Shown here in pieces: positions 9,090-16,633 of a stretch of 64,000 nucleotides of DNA; the stretch's first letter is position 1; every line of letters begins with the position of its first letter. The stretch comes from Butyrivibrio sp. AE3004 (GTDB lineage Bacteria > Bacillota > Clostridia > Lachnospirales > Lachnospiraceae), in the NCBI RefSeq assembly GCF_000703165.1, contig NZ_JNLQ01000002.1, forward strand, positions 62,001-126,000, in the 5' to 3' direction. A program made the translations under genes and the position numbers. A model generated the notes under the pieces. That model had not been told where the DNA came from and searched no databases. It saw only the letters and a program-made list of their open reading frames with translations.

Positions 9090-9818
9090 ATGAGTGAAAT
9101 GATACGTCGACCCGGTGGTGAAATGGCTAAACGCCCTTTGAATTTCTTTTGGGTAGTGGATTGCTCTGGTTCTATGAGCGTAGAAAACAAAATGCAGCAG
9201 GTTAATTATGCCATTCAGTCTACTATTCCTGATATGAGAGAAGCTGCTAAAGACAATACAAATGCACAGTTATATGTGCAAGCGATGCAGTTTTCTACTG
9301 GGGCAACTTGGCTCACAACGCAACCTGAAGAAATAGAGACATACCAATGGCGAGATATGACTGCTAGTGGTGTTACTGATTTGGGAAAAGCATTTGAATT
9401 ATTATGTGGTCAGTTAAGTATTCCTCCTATGTCTGATAGGGCATTACCACCAGTTATTGTTTTACTTTCTGATGGACAACCTACTGACTCCTACCGAAGT
9501 CAGCTGGATCAACTTTTGAATATGCCATGGGGAAAGAAGGCGGTTAGGATTGCCATTGCCATTGGAAGAGATGCTGACAGATCGGTATTAGAGGAATTTA
9601 CTGGAAATAAGGAACTCGTTTTAGATGCAAATAATCCGCAGGCGTTGGTTGCTATGATTAAATGGGCATCTACAGTAGCAAAACAGGTTTCCACACCTGC
9701 AAGCAGAAGGGCGAATGTTGAAACTTCTACACCATCTGGGGCACCTTCAAGCGTGCAAACTGGACCAGTAACAATAGATTTGGCAGTACCGGATGATTTT
9801 GGGGATGATGTGTGGTAA
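9090..9818 (+). CDS. TerY-like von Willebrand factor A domain protein
   Basis: VWA-fold protein with a complete metal-ion-dependent adhesion site: DCSGSMS near residue 24, a Thr in VTDLGK and an Asp in LLSDGQPTD near 126. TerY-type VWA proteins are single-domain cytoplasmic proteins encoded beside a PP2C phosphatase and a kinase. They are thought to act as metal-dependent assembly platforms. About 40 residues at the C-terminus are Ser/Pro/Thr-rich and could be phosphorylated by the neighbouring kinase. It has a strong AAGGAGG site. The 61-nt gap before it is the longest in the operon and could hold an internal promoter, though no consensus was seen. Confidence 0.85.
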   Translation: MSEMIRRPGGEMAKRPLNFFWVVDCSGSMSVENKMQQVNYAIQSTIPDMREAAKDNTNAQLYVQAMQFSTGATWLTTQPEEIETYQWRDMTASGVTDLGKAFELLCGQLSIPPMSDRALPPVIVLLSDGQPTDSYRSQLDQLLNMPWGKKAVRIAIAIGRDADRSVLEEFTGNKELVLDANNPQALVAMIKWASTVAKQVSTPASRRANVETSTPSGAPSSVQTGPVTIDLAVPDDFGDDVW

Positions 9819-9833
9819 TTGTGAGGTGTGCCT

Positions 9834-10721
9834 ATGAGGGTTGTTAAAGTAAATGCTTCTGCTATGGGAGCATCTCATAAGCGTAGTAAGAATCCAAAAT
9901 GTCAGGACGCGAATCTTGTAAAGACTCTTCCTGACCATACTATTGTTGCTTGTATTGCAGACGGACACGGAAGTGAGAAATGTCGCTTTAGCGATAGAGG
10001 AGCGCGTTTTGCTGTAGAAGCATTCTATGAGTTGGTAAGGAAATATTATTCTAATGCTGATGGAAATCATGATAGTATGATGCAGCATTTGAAAAAAAGT
10101 GAGACGACAAAGTTTGTGCAGCTCTTTCATACCATATGGAAGCGGAAAATAAAGAATTCTTATGATCAGATTCGTAAAGCATATACTGATTTGAGTCAAA
10201 TCAAGGAAGTTAATCCGGAATTATACGGAACAACTTTTATTGGAATGATTATTGCTTCTGATTTTGTTTATGGTCTTCAGATTGGGGATGGTGATATGGC
10301 TTTTGTGGACAAGAGAGGATATCAGGTGGTTATTAGACCTGATAAATTTCTGGGAGTTGAGACATATTCAATGTCTGAAGATGAGCCATGGAGACATGCA
10401 AAGTCATATTTACAGGAAGTTGAATTTGATTCAAATATACCATTTATGTATATTCTGACCACGGATGGATTTGCAAACAGTTTTAAGGATGATGAGCAGT
10501 ATCAAATATCTTGCGTCGATTATTTTAATACCATATGCAAATATGGTCAGAAGGCTGTACAGACTAATTTGGAAGAATGGTTATCACAGACTAGCGAAGA
10601 AGGGTGCGGAGATGACATAACACTAGTAGCTGTAGGTGGAATAGAGGATGAAGATGATAACGAAACTGATGATGAAGGCGATGTAAGTGCAACGGATAAT
10701 GGTGATGATGCGGACATTTAG
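9834..10721 (+). CDS. PP2C-type protein phosphatase of the TerY-P triad
   Basis: Metal-dependent Ser/Thr phosphatase. It shows the PP2C signature CQDAN near residue 26, ADGHG near 42, TTDGF near 209 and CGDDITLVAV near 258, supplying the acidic metal ligands. It would reverse phosphorylation by the kinase two genes upstream, so kinase, VWA and phosphatase form a switch. The ATG at 9834 is preferred over the GTG at 9828 because GTGAGG lies 7 nt before it. The C-terminus is an acidic tail of about 25 residues rich in D and E. It is the last gene of the operon; the next gene is convergent and its stop is 18 nt away. Confidence 0.87.
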   Translation: MRVVKVNASAMGASHKRSKNPKCQDANLVKTLPDHTIVACIADGHGSEKCRFSDRGARFAVEAFYELVRKYYSNADGNHDSMMQHLKKSETTKFVQLFHTIWKRKIKNSYDQIRKAYTDLSQIKEVNPELYGTTFIGMIIASDFVYGLQIGDGDMAFVDKRGYQVVIRPDKFLGVETYSMSEDEPWRHAKSYLQEVEFDSNIPFMYILTTDGFANSFKDDEQYQISCVDYFNTICKYGQKAVQTNLEEWLSQTSEEGCGDDITLVAVGGIEDEDDNETDDEGDVSATDNGDDADI

Positions 10722-10739
10722 CATTTGTTTTGAGGTGCT

Positions 10740-11330
10740 TTAGTATTTGCCGGGTACAAAACCATTTTCAAGGGCAATAATATGCATTTCACGCAATCTA
10801 CCTCTATCCCAAAGATTGACATCGGTCATTCGTGCTGTTTCATAAGCTGCTTTGGTAAAGTAACTGTTTGTCATGACAATTGCCTTATTACATTTATAGA
10901 AAATCTTCCCGGACACAACTTCTTGAACAGCGTGATTCCCAACATTTCCAGAATATTTTTTACATTGAATTGCGTAGGAGAGGCTACTTTTTTGACATAA
11001 TATGTCAACACCAAAGTCTCCGCTACCAGAAGTAACCTGTATATTACTGAAACCATTGTATCTAAGTAAGTCAGCACAATAGTATTCAAAGCTATGACCT
11101 TCAATAGAGTCTATATCGAATTTAGTAGAAAAAGAGGATTTAGCGGTCATCGTTGATGAGGAAGAGAGCGGCAGATTTGACGTGGTGGGTAGTAAACCAT
11201 CAGAGCGTAATTGGGCAATAATAGATTCAGCCTCAGACTGAGATATTTTCATCTCAACCTGAAGAAGGCTGACGGATGGATTATTGTATCTTTTTATTAT
11301 ATTTAATGCAGTCTGCAAATTTGAATTCAT
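10740..11330 (-). CDS. Mrr-like restriction endonuclease with FtsK-gamma-like N-terminal domain
   Basis: Predicted DNA endonuclease of the PD-(D/E)xK Mrr class. The C-terminal half has E82, the motif GDFGVDI with D109 and the QxK motif Q122-C-K124, matching the Mrr/HJC catalytic core. The N-terminal 48 residues (NPSVSLLQVEMKIS...QLRSDGLL) resemble the winged-helix gamma domain of FtsK, which reads short DNA motifs. The two are joined by a Ser-rich linker. It is encoded opposite to and just after the Zorya/TerY-P operon, and divergent from the next gene with only 29 bp between starts. Mrr enzymes cut modified DNA, so it may belong to the same defence island. Whether it works with the operon is not shown. 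Confidence 0.8.
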   Translation of the reverse strand: MNSNLQTALNIIKRYNNPSVSLLQVEMKISQSEAESIIAQLRSDGLLPTTSNLPLSSSSTMTAKSSFSTKFDIDSIEGHSFEYYCADLLRYNGFSNIQVTSGSGDFGVDILCQKSSLSYAIQCKKYSGNVGNHAVQEVVSGKIFYKCNKAIVMTNSYFTKAAYETARMTDVNLWDRGRLREMHIIALENGFVPGKY

Positions 11331-11359
11331 ATAGGGTCTTCTTATGTGTTGGAGGGTAT

Positions 11360-12379
11360 ATGATTAATGATCATTATTATTATCATAAACTGAATGGCAT
11401 TGAACAGGAAGCGTATAAGGTCATATATAAGGCGATAACGCAACGTGAGAAAGAGGCCATTTTTTGTTCTCCGAATCTCTCGATGGAAGATGTTTTCAAT
11501 ATCTATAAAGCAATTATATTAGATAATCCACATTTGTACTATATCGACTATGGAAATATTATGGTATCAAAAGATTCTAATGGAATGATACGGGCGCAAA
11601 TAAGACAGGTATATTCAGAGGAACAGTGCAAAAAACTAGATGGATTACTTGAGAAATATGCCAAAACCATTTTACAAAAAATTGATTTTACAGGTAAAGA
11701 TGTGTCTGAGCAAATACATGCAGTCCATGATTTGCTAGCTTCGAATGTTGTATATGATCATGATGTTGCTGAAGAACGAGCAGCTGTGGAAGATATACAT
11801 TTTTCGCATACAATATTGGGTGTTATTTTAAGAAAAAAGGCAGTGTGTGATGGTATAGCAAAATCTTTTAAATATCTTTTAAATGCTATAGGAATTAGAT
11901 GCATAGTGGTCACCGGGAACGCTGATAATGATATGTATAATAATGAAGACCATGCGTGGAATATAGTAAAGATAGGCGAACATAGTTACCATATTGATGT
12001 TACAAATGATACAAATAGCACTGAAAGTGGGTTTATATGTCAGGATTATTATTGTCTAAATGATGAGCTGATAAATAGAGATCATTCAAATTACAAAGGT
12101 ATGCCCATTTGTGATAGCCTAGAAGAAAACATGTTTTATAAAAATGGGGCGATAATTAAAAACAATGACGATATGGATGTTTTTATCAAAAACAAACTGG
12201 CTTCTGGATCCAATCGCGCATATTTTATGCTGGATTATGTAGATGATATGGTAAGAGTAGCGAATGATATTCAAGAATCTGTAGCTGGTTATATCATGCA
12301 AAAAGGAACAAAAGCTAAAATATTTACTGTTTCTAATGAGAAAATGCGAACGGTTATGTTAACAGTTGAAGAGTTTTAA
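11360..12379 (+). CDS. Transglutaminase-like cysteine-protease-fold protein
   Basis: Contains the transglutaminase-like triad in the expected order: Cys in KAVCDGIAKSF near residue 163, His in DHAWNIV near 198, and Asp in HIDVTND near 212. Such domains act as proteases or cross-linking enzymes. There is no signal peptide, so it is probably cytoplasmic, and the N-terminal 100 residues and C-terminal 90 are not recognised. The frame is open upstream, but the ATG at 11360 directly follows GGAGG and is the evident start. The gap to the divergent nuclease gene is only 29 bp, so its promoter probably overlaps that gene. Substrate unknown. Confidence 0.7.
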   Translation: MINDHYYYHKLNGIEQEAYKVIYKAITQREKEAIFCSPNLSMEDVFNIYKAIILDNPHLYYIDYGNIMVSKDSNGMIRAQIRQVYSEEQCKKLDGLLEKYAKTILQKIDFTGKDVSEQIHAVHDLLASNVVYDHDVAEERAAVEDIHFSHTILGVILRKKAVCDGIAKSFKYLLNAIGIRCIVVTGNADNDMYNNEDHAWNIVKIGEHSYHIDVTNDTNSTESGFICQDYYCLNDELINRDHSNYKGMPICDSLEENMFYKNGAIIKNNDDMDVFIKNKLASGSNRAYFMLDYVDDMVRVANDIQESVAGYIMQKGTKAKIFTVSNEKMRTVMLTVEEF

Positions 12380-12404
12380 TTACCAGAATGGTAGAAGGAT
12401 ACCT

Positions 12405-12638
12405 ATGAAAGACTATTGGATTTATGGAATAGGATTCTTTATTGCGACACTTGTGATTCAGTATTTTGCGTTTCGGGTTCGAAAAGGTAAAAAGGATAAC
12501 TGGGCCATCATGACCGGAGAAACGGCAGTGATCGCTATATGCTTAATAGGAATTTTAGAACATAATGAAATACATTATGCTTCTATTATAGGCTTTGTAT
12601 TGGCAGATTTGATAGGAAAAGCAGCAGGGTTGCACTGA
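12405..12638 (+). CDS. Small membrane protein, unknown
   Basis: Product of 77 residues with a first membrane helix (YGIGFFIATLVIQYFAF), a short basic cytoplasmic loop (RVRKGKKDN), then two further hydrophobic stretches (AVIAICLIGIL and ASIIGFVLADLIG). It resembles no family I can name. The ATG at 12405 follows AGAAGGA; the longer open frame from 12366 has no ribosome site and overlaps the previous gene. It is encoded 25 nt after the transglutaminase-like gene, so the two are probably co-transcribed. Confidence 0.55.
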   Translation: MKDYWIYGIGFFIATLVIQYFAFRVRKGKKDNWAIMTGETAVIAICLIGILEHNEIHYASIIGFVLADLIGKAAGLH

Positions 12639-12815
12639 AAATGGAGACTGTGTTTTAGACTTGTTTCTGGTAATGAATGATTTGTTATATTATTCCTTTA
12701 TGATATTTCTGATAGAATAGTTCAAATGTCGGGGATTTAAGTAAGTATATAGTTGCACCTCGTGTTTTGAAGGAGATATAATTTATTCACATATTTTTGT
12801 AGCAGAGGTGTGAAT

Positions 12816-13463
12816 ATGAAGCGAATTGTTACTAGAGTAATGGTTGTTGCGGTTTGTATGTTGTGCTTTGTTAGCTTTGATAGCCATGCATATAAACATT
12901 CTTATAGTGAATATAAGCAGGCAAAAGAAAAGGCCTACCAGCAGTATCAAAAAGAGAAGGAAGAAAGCTATCAACGTAATCGTGGTAAGAGCTACTCTGA
13001 AAGAAGAGCAGACTACGAGGCTGTTCATGATAGAGGTATAGCAAATTATGAGAAAGTATACCAATATTATCATGATGGAACAGGAAGCGCATATGTAAGT
13101 GGTAGTAGTAATACTACGGTTGGGCAGGCTTCAACGAGTACTGTTTCTAATTATGTGAGTCCTAATATTTCAGATATTACAAAAGTGACTGACAAAGCTC
13201 AGATTATTGCTGTGTATGATGAAAATTATTATTTAAGCAATAATCCTGATGTTGCACAGTCAACCGGTGGTGATTCTGCAGCAACTTTACAGCATTTTCT
13301 TAAGTATGGAATCAAGGAGGGACGTGCTGGAAATGCAGAATTTAATGTAAGCATTTATAGAGCCAAAAATGCAGACCTTGATGCGGCATTTGGTGATGAT
13401 CTTGCAAAATACTATCAGCATTATGTGAATAATGGGAAATTAGAGAACCGAGTAGCACACTAA
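12816..13463 (+). CDS. Secreted protein with C-terminal NPDVA-type repeat
   Basis: Exported protein of unknown role. It has a clear signal peptide (basic start MKRIVTR, hydrophobic VMVVAVCMLCFV, likely cut near SHA). A highly charged, Tyr/Lys/Glu-rich segment follows (about residues 27-90), then a Ser/Thr linker. The C-terminal 85 residues contain YDENYYLSNNPDVA and YGIKEGRAGN, a repeat common in secreted and cell-wall proteins of Lachnospiraceae ('...yPDVa...yl.yGi.EGR'). The ATG at 12816 is preferred to the GTG at 12810, with AGAGG in front. It is followed by a terminator and so ends its transcription unit. Confidence 0.7.
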   Translation: MKRIVTRVMVVAVCMLCFVSFDSHAYKHSYSEYKQAKEKAYQQYQKEKEESYQRNRGKSYSERRADYEAVHDRGIANYEKVYQYYHDGTGSAYVSGSSNTTVGQASTSTVSNYVSPNISDITKVTDKAQIIAVYDENYYLSNNPDVAQSTGGDSAATLQHFLKYGIKEGRAGNAEFNVSIYRAKNADLDAAFGDDLAKYYQHYVNNGKLENRVAH

Positions 13464-13490
13464 TTTAAATTAAGGATAAGGGTATATAAG

Positions 13491-13533
13491 GGTTACGGAA
13501 TGCAACCGACTGGTTGCGTTTCGTAACCTTTTC
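13491..13533 (+). terminator. Rho-independent terminator
   Basis: A 17-bp stem, GGTTACGGAATGCAACC paired with GGTTGCGTTTCGTAACC, with a 4-nt loop (GACT) followed by TTTTCT. It closes the secreted-protein gene. Confidence 0.85.
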
Positions 13534-13535
13534 TA

Positions 13536-13564
13536 TTGCGTTTATTTTTTCTGCTTAATATAAT
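13536..13564 (+). promoter_or_regulatory. Sigma-70-type promoter of the Lrp/alpha-CTD genes
   Basis: The -35 box TTGCGT and -10 box TATAAT are separated by 17 bp, directly after the terminator and 39 bp before the Lrp start codon. The perfect -10 box and spacing make this convincing. Confidence 0.65.
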
Positions 13565-13602
13565 CAGCTTAATCAGAGTCGACACTGATAGGAGCAGAGA
13601 TT

Positions 13603-14100
13603 ATGGATGAAACTGATAAGAAAATCTTGGATATGATCAAGGGTAATGCCCGCATGAGTTTCCAGGAGATTGGTAATCAGCTGGGTATTTCCCGGGTGGC
13701 TGCAAAGAAAAGGGTTGATAAGCTCGAGAAGGCAGGAATTATTCGCGGCTATAATACCTATATCAAGAGAGATGATGAGATAACCATGTTATTTGATATC
13801 ATCACTGCAGAGGGAGCCTTTGAAAGAGTCTTGGAATATGTAGCAACGCGGACAGCTTATGTGCGTCAGATTGTTACTACTCATAAAGAAAATCATATTC
13901 ATATGGTGGCAGTATCAGATTCTTCTAAAAATCTCAAGTATTTGGCCAAGATGATTGACAAGGACTGCGGAGATGATATTAAAGAGCTACATGTTCGCCA
14001 GGTCCAGGAGGTCATCAAGGACGTTTATGGAGGAATTAAATATGAACCAGGATCAGTGTCGAACACTAGCGCAGATAATGGAAACAATGGCAGGCTATAG
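13603..14100 (+). CDS. Lrp/AsnC-family transcriptional regulator
   Basis: Has the Lrp/AsnC signature: an N-terminal helix-turn-helix (DETDKKILDMIKGNARMSF, then IGNQLGISRVAAKKRVDKLE) over residues 1-60, and a beta-alpha ligand-binding domain to about residue 150. These proteins form octamers and sense amino acids or small metabolites. The last 15 or so residues (from the region where the next gene begins) are Asn/Ser/Gly-rich and look unconstrained. The end overlaps the next gene by 59 nt, so the C-terminal tail doubles as the start of the alpha-CTD-like protein. It has its own promoter just upstream, which it may control itself. Confidence 0.85.
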   Translation: MDETDKKILDMIKGNARMSFQEIGNQLGISRVAAKKRVDKLEKAGIIRGYNTYIKRDDEITMLFDIITAEGAFERVLEYVATRTAYVRQIVTTHKENHIHMVAVSDSSKNLKYLAKMIDKDCGDDIKELHVRQVQEVIKDVYGGIKYEPGSVSNTSADNGNNGRL

Positions 14101-14431
14101 AGTTCACGAGAAAAAAGGAGGAAAATTTTATTTCAACCTGTATCTGAGTAATAGTATGAGTGAAGCGCCAATAGAGGCTCTGGAGCTTGGAGTCCGGTCA
14201 TATAACTCATTGAAAAGAGCCGGTTATACAAATATCGGAGAATTAGCCGAGGCAATAGCCGATGGTATCGATCTCAATAAGATAAGAAACTGCGGTGCTA
14301 AAAGTAGCAGAGAAATAATGGAAAAATTATTTATATATCAGTTTAATGTGCTCCCACAAGGCAGGCGAGAACAATATGTTAAAGATGTAATGCTGCTTAA
14401 TGCAAGGAAACATGAATATGGAGAAGTATAA
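14042..14431 (+). CDS. Stand-alone RNA polymerase alpha-CTD-like protein
   Basis: Residues 43-100 closely follow the C-terminal domain of RNA polymerase alpha subunit: LELGVRSYNSLKRAGYTNIG, then IRNCGAKSSREIMEKL. The DNA-contacting residues of E. coli alpha (R265, N268, G296, K298, S299) appear kept as R52, N55, G85, K87 and S88. There is no alpha N-terminal domain, so it cannot assemble polymerase as alpha does. It may bind UP-like DNA or a regulator. The ATG at 14042 follows GGAGGA by 7 nt and lies inside the Lrp gene, implying coupled translation. Similar proteins are, to my knowledge, annotated in other Lachnospiraceae without known function. Confidence 0.75.
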   Translation: MNQDQCRTLAQIMETMAGYRVHEKKGGKFYFNLYLSNSMSEAPIEALELGVRSYNSLKRAGYTNIGELAEAIADGIDLNKIRNCGAKSSREIMEKLFIYQFNVLPQGRREQYVKDVMLLNARKHEYGEV

Positions 14432-14485
14432 GAAAGCATATAAGAATGGGGTGTTCTATAACCATTGGGATAGGAGGATTTATCT

Positions 14486-15217
14486 ATGATCGGAGGATAC
14501 GCTGTTTGGGATACACATATTCATATAATTCCAGGAGTTGATGATGGAGCTAGGACTACAGAAGAAGCTATTGAAATGCTGAGAATGGAGTATAGACAAG
14601 GTGTGGACTGTGTTTATGCGACTCCTCATAGTTTGGCATTTGACCATAACGCAGAATTTGTGCAGAAGAAATACGAGGAACTTAAAAGAGCGATTGAAGG
14701 AGCAAGGATTAATATTCAACTTATGGGGCTTGGATGTGAAGTTTTTTGCCATCCTGGGAATATTACTGAATGCATAAAGAAAATAAAAGATGGTGTTTAT
14801 CCCACTCTGTCACAATATGTTCTTACGGAGCTGCCTACATATGGTATAAGTATAAATGATGTTATGATATGTCTGGATAAGATAATTGATGCAGGATATG
14901 TTCCGGTTTTATCACATGTTGAAAGATATGAGTTTTCTGATATTAAAAGTATTGCATTTCTAAGAGATAAAGGTGTTCAGATTCAGGTAAACGCATACAG
15001 TCTTACAAATGGTGCATCGTCAGCAAAGAGAAAACTTACTACTGAACTTGTAAAATATGGAATGGTGGATTTTGTAGGAAGTGATGCACATAGACTTGAC
15101 CATAGACCGCCTGTTGTTGAAGAGGGGGTAAAGAGAATAATAGAGCTGACTTCAGATGTAGATGCAATGCTGATATTAGCCGCAAACCCTAAGCAGAGAT
15201 TGCTAAGAGGAGAGTAA
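14486..15217 (+). CDS. PHP-domain tyrosine-protein phosphatase (CpsB/YwqE family)
   Basis: Metal-dependent PHP-fold phosphatase of the type that dephosphorylates the tyrosine kinase controlling capsule or exopolysaccharide export. Visible metal-site motifs are WDTHIHIIPGVDDGA (residues 8-22), ATPHS, GCEVFCH, LSHVERYEF and GSDAHRLDHR. The length of 243 residues matches the family. It has a good AGGAGG site. No capsule gene or tyrosine kinase lies nearby, so its partner must be elsewhere, or it has another substrate. It is 54 nt after the alpha-CTD gene and may share its transcript. Confidence 0.85.
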   Translation: MIGGYAVWDTHIHIIPGVDDGARTTEEAIEMLRMEYRQGVDCVYATPHSLAFDHNAEFVQKKYEELKRAIEGARINIQLMGLGCEVFCHPGNITECIKKIKDGVYPTLSQYVLTELPTYGISINDVMICLDKIIDAGYVPVLSHVERYEFSDIKSIAFLRDKGVQIQVNAYSLTNGASSAKRKLTTELVKYGMVDFVGSDAHRLDHRPPVVEEGVKRIIELTSDVDAMLILAANPKQRLLRGE

Positions 15218-15353
15218 GGTTTACTTAGAGAACTCAGGGTAATAACAACTCTGCGGAAAGTATCCGCTCAGAGATTGAGTATGCCAAAGAATATGGAAAA
15301 ATGCAGAATATTTAAATACTGGCGAATAAAATAATGTTGGGGATTTTGTAACA

Positions 15354-15878
15354 ATGAAGGATTTTGAAAGACTTAAGAAGGAATGCTTGGATGAGATTGC
15401 AGATTTGGGCATCGAGACAGGACAGATAAAAGAATGGACGATAAATACCCAGGCAAGGAGCAGGTGGGGGCAGTGCAAAAAGAATAAGGATGGAACATAT
15501 TCTATACAGATAGCTGACCGCCTTCTTGCAGATAATCGTATATCTGAAAAGGCATGTAAGGAGACTATTATTCATGAGCTTTTGCATACATGTAAGGATT
15601 GTATGAAGCACACTGGAAAATGGAAGGCTTATGCTCAGGAGATGAATGAGGAGTATGGTTATAACATTAAGCGAACAACAAGTGGTAATGAAAAAGGTGT
15701 CGAGAACTATAAGCCTAAGAGAATGTCCGTTAAGTATGTATTTACCTGCGGGGGCTGTGGCGCAACAATCTACAGGAAACGTATGAGTAAGTTTACCAGG
15801 TATTACAGGAATTACCGGTGTACAAGGTGCGGAGCAATTGCCTGGAGAAGGCAGACTGTTGCGAGTAGACCTGCTTGA
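15354..15878 (+). CDS. SprT-like zinc metallopeptidase-fold protein
   Basis: SprT/WLM-type protein. It has HELLH at residues 74-78, the RSRWGQC motif (residues 36-41) typical of SprT, and a C-terminal zinc ribbon made by CGGCG and CTRCG (about residues 127-158). SPRTN/SprT relatives cleave proteins cross-linked to DNA; most bacterial SprT members are uncharacterised. The ribosome site is weak (GGGG 12 nt upstream). A strong terminator follows 36 bp downstream. The 137-nt gap before it encodes a short tail, SEIEYAKEYGK, in an open frame, possibly the remnant of a lost gene. Confidence 0.75.
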   Translation: MKDFERLKKECLDEIADLGIETGQIKEWTINTQARSRWGQCKKNKDGTYSIQIADRLLADNRISEKACKETIIHELLHTCKDCMKHTGKWKAYAQEMNEEYGYNIKRTTSGNEKGVENYKPKRMSVKYVFTCGGCGATIYRKRMSKFTRYYRNYRCTRCGAIAWRRQTVASRPA

Positions 15879-15914
15879 TACAGTGTAATTGATGAAAAGC
15901 AATGAGTTCTTTCT

Positions 15915-15950
15915 GAGCTGGGAAATATAAAAATCCCAGCTCTATTTTTG
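15915..15950 (+). terminator. Rho-independent terminator
   Basis: GAGCTGGGA pairs with TCCCAGCTC across a 10-nt A/T loop, followed by TATTTTTG. It closes the SprT-like gene. Confidence 0.85.
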
Positions 15951-16072
15951 TAGGAATAGCAGGGCAATGGTTTATAATGTTCATATGTGATTTTGGGAAG
16001 CCCCGATGAGGTCAGGTATGAAGGAGATAATGGAAAGTAATAAGACGACCAAGGAAAAAATGTTCTTTGTGA

Positions 16073-16369
16073 TTGTTATTTACCAAACACGAAATATCTG
16101 AATACAAAACCAGGGGGAAAGCATCAGACATCAGGGGGCGCGTATTTATCTACAAATGTGACTTTTATAATGGGAAAAGAAAAGAGCACAGTACGTTTGA
16201 AAATGATTTTGACAGGATTTATCATGGAAAAATTTTTACATTTAATCCCAGTTACGAAGATGCATTAAGAATATTTGATGAATACTTTTTTGAAAAGAAG
16301 GAAGCTGCCCGTAAAGAAGCTGAAAAGTTAGCGGCACAATATGAAAGATTCCGACAGAATTTGAATTGA
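16073..16369 (+). CDS. Small hypothetical protein, possibly 5'-truncated
   Basis: An open frame of 98 codons with a charged, Lys/Glu-rich C-terminal helix and a beta-like N-terminal half (GRVFIYKCDFYNGKRKEH). No family recognised. The only start is a TTG immediately after an in-frame stop and without a ribosome site. A good site (AAGGAG) and ATG at 16030 open another frame that stops after 23 codons. This pattern suggests a frameshift or a degraded start, so it may be a pseudogene. Confidence 0.4.
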   Translation: MLFTKHEISEYKTRGKASDIRGRVFIYKCDFYNGKRKEHSTFENDFDRIYHGKIFTFNPSYEDALRIFDEYFFEKKEAARKEAEKLAAQYERFRQNLN

Positions 16370-16419
16370 GATAAAGAAAGAATTATCAGCAGATGATAAA
16401 AGGCAATCAGATATATAAA

Positions 16420-16456
16420 GCCGTAGCATTCAATGAATACTGCGGCGTTGTTTTTT
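16420..16456 (+). terminator. Probable Rho-independent terminator
   Basis: GCCGTAGCATTC pairs imperfectly (with G-U pairs) with GAATACTGCGGC, followed within a few bases by TTGTTTTTT. It ends the small hypothetical gene. Confidence 0.65.
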
Positions 16457-16463
16457 GGAGGGG

Positions 16464-16491
16464 GACTATCGGAATGGGGATTCCGATAGTC
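16464..16491. repeat. Perfect 12-bp inverted repeat
   Basis: GACTATCGGAAT and ATTCCGATAGTC flank a GGGG loop. There is no T-run, so it is not a normal terminator in either direction; an operator or RNA hairpin is more likely. The 265-nt gap before the lipoprotein gene holds this, the preceding terminator and nothing else recognisable. Confidence 0.6.
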
Positions 16492-16633
16492 ATGTTATGA
16501 AAAAAGTGTTCTTATGAGGGGTATCAAGTGGGTTTGTGTTCCTCTTGATATGTTTATGATAATGTTTTAGCCTTAAGGAAACCTAAAACGATTGTGAAGG
16601 AAAAGTGAAATAATAAAGGATGGAGAAAATGGT

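Noticed and set aside
15312-15902. 196-codon minus-strand frame under the SprT-like gene
   Set aside because: It is a shadow of the SprT-like coding sequence, with no ribosome site, and it crosses the gene's control region.
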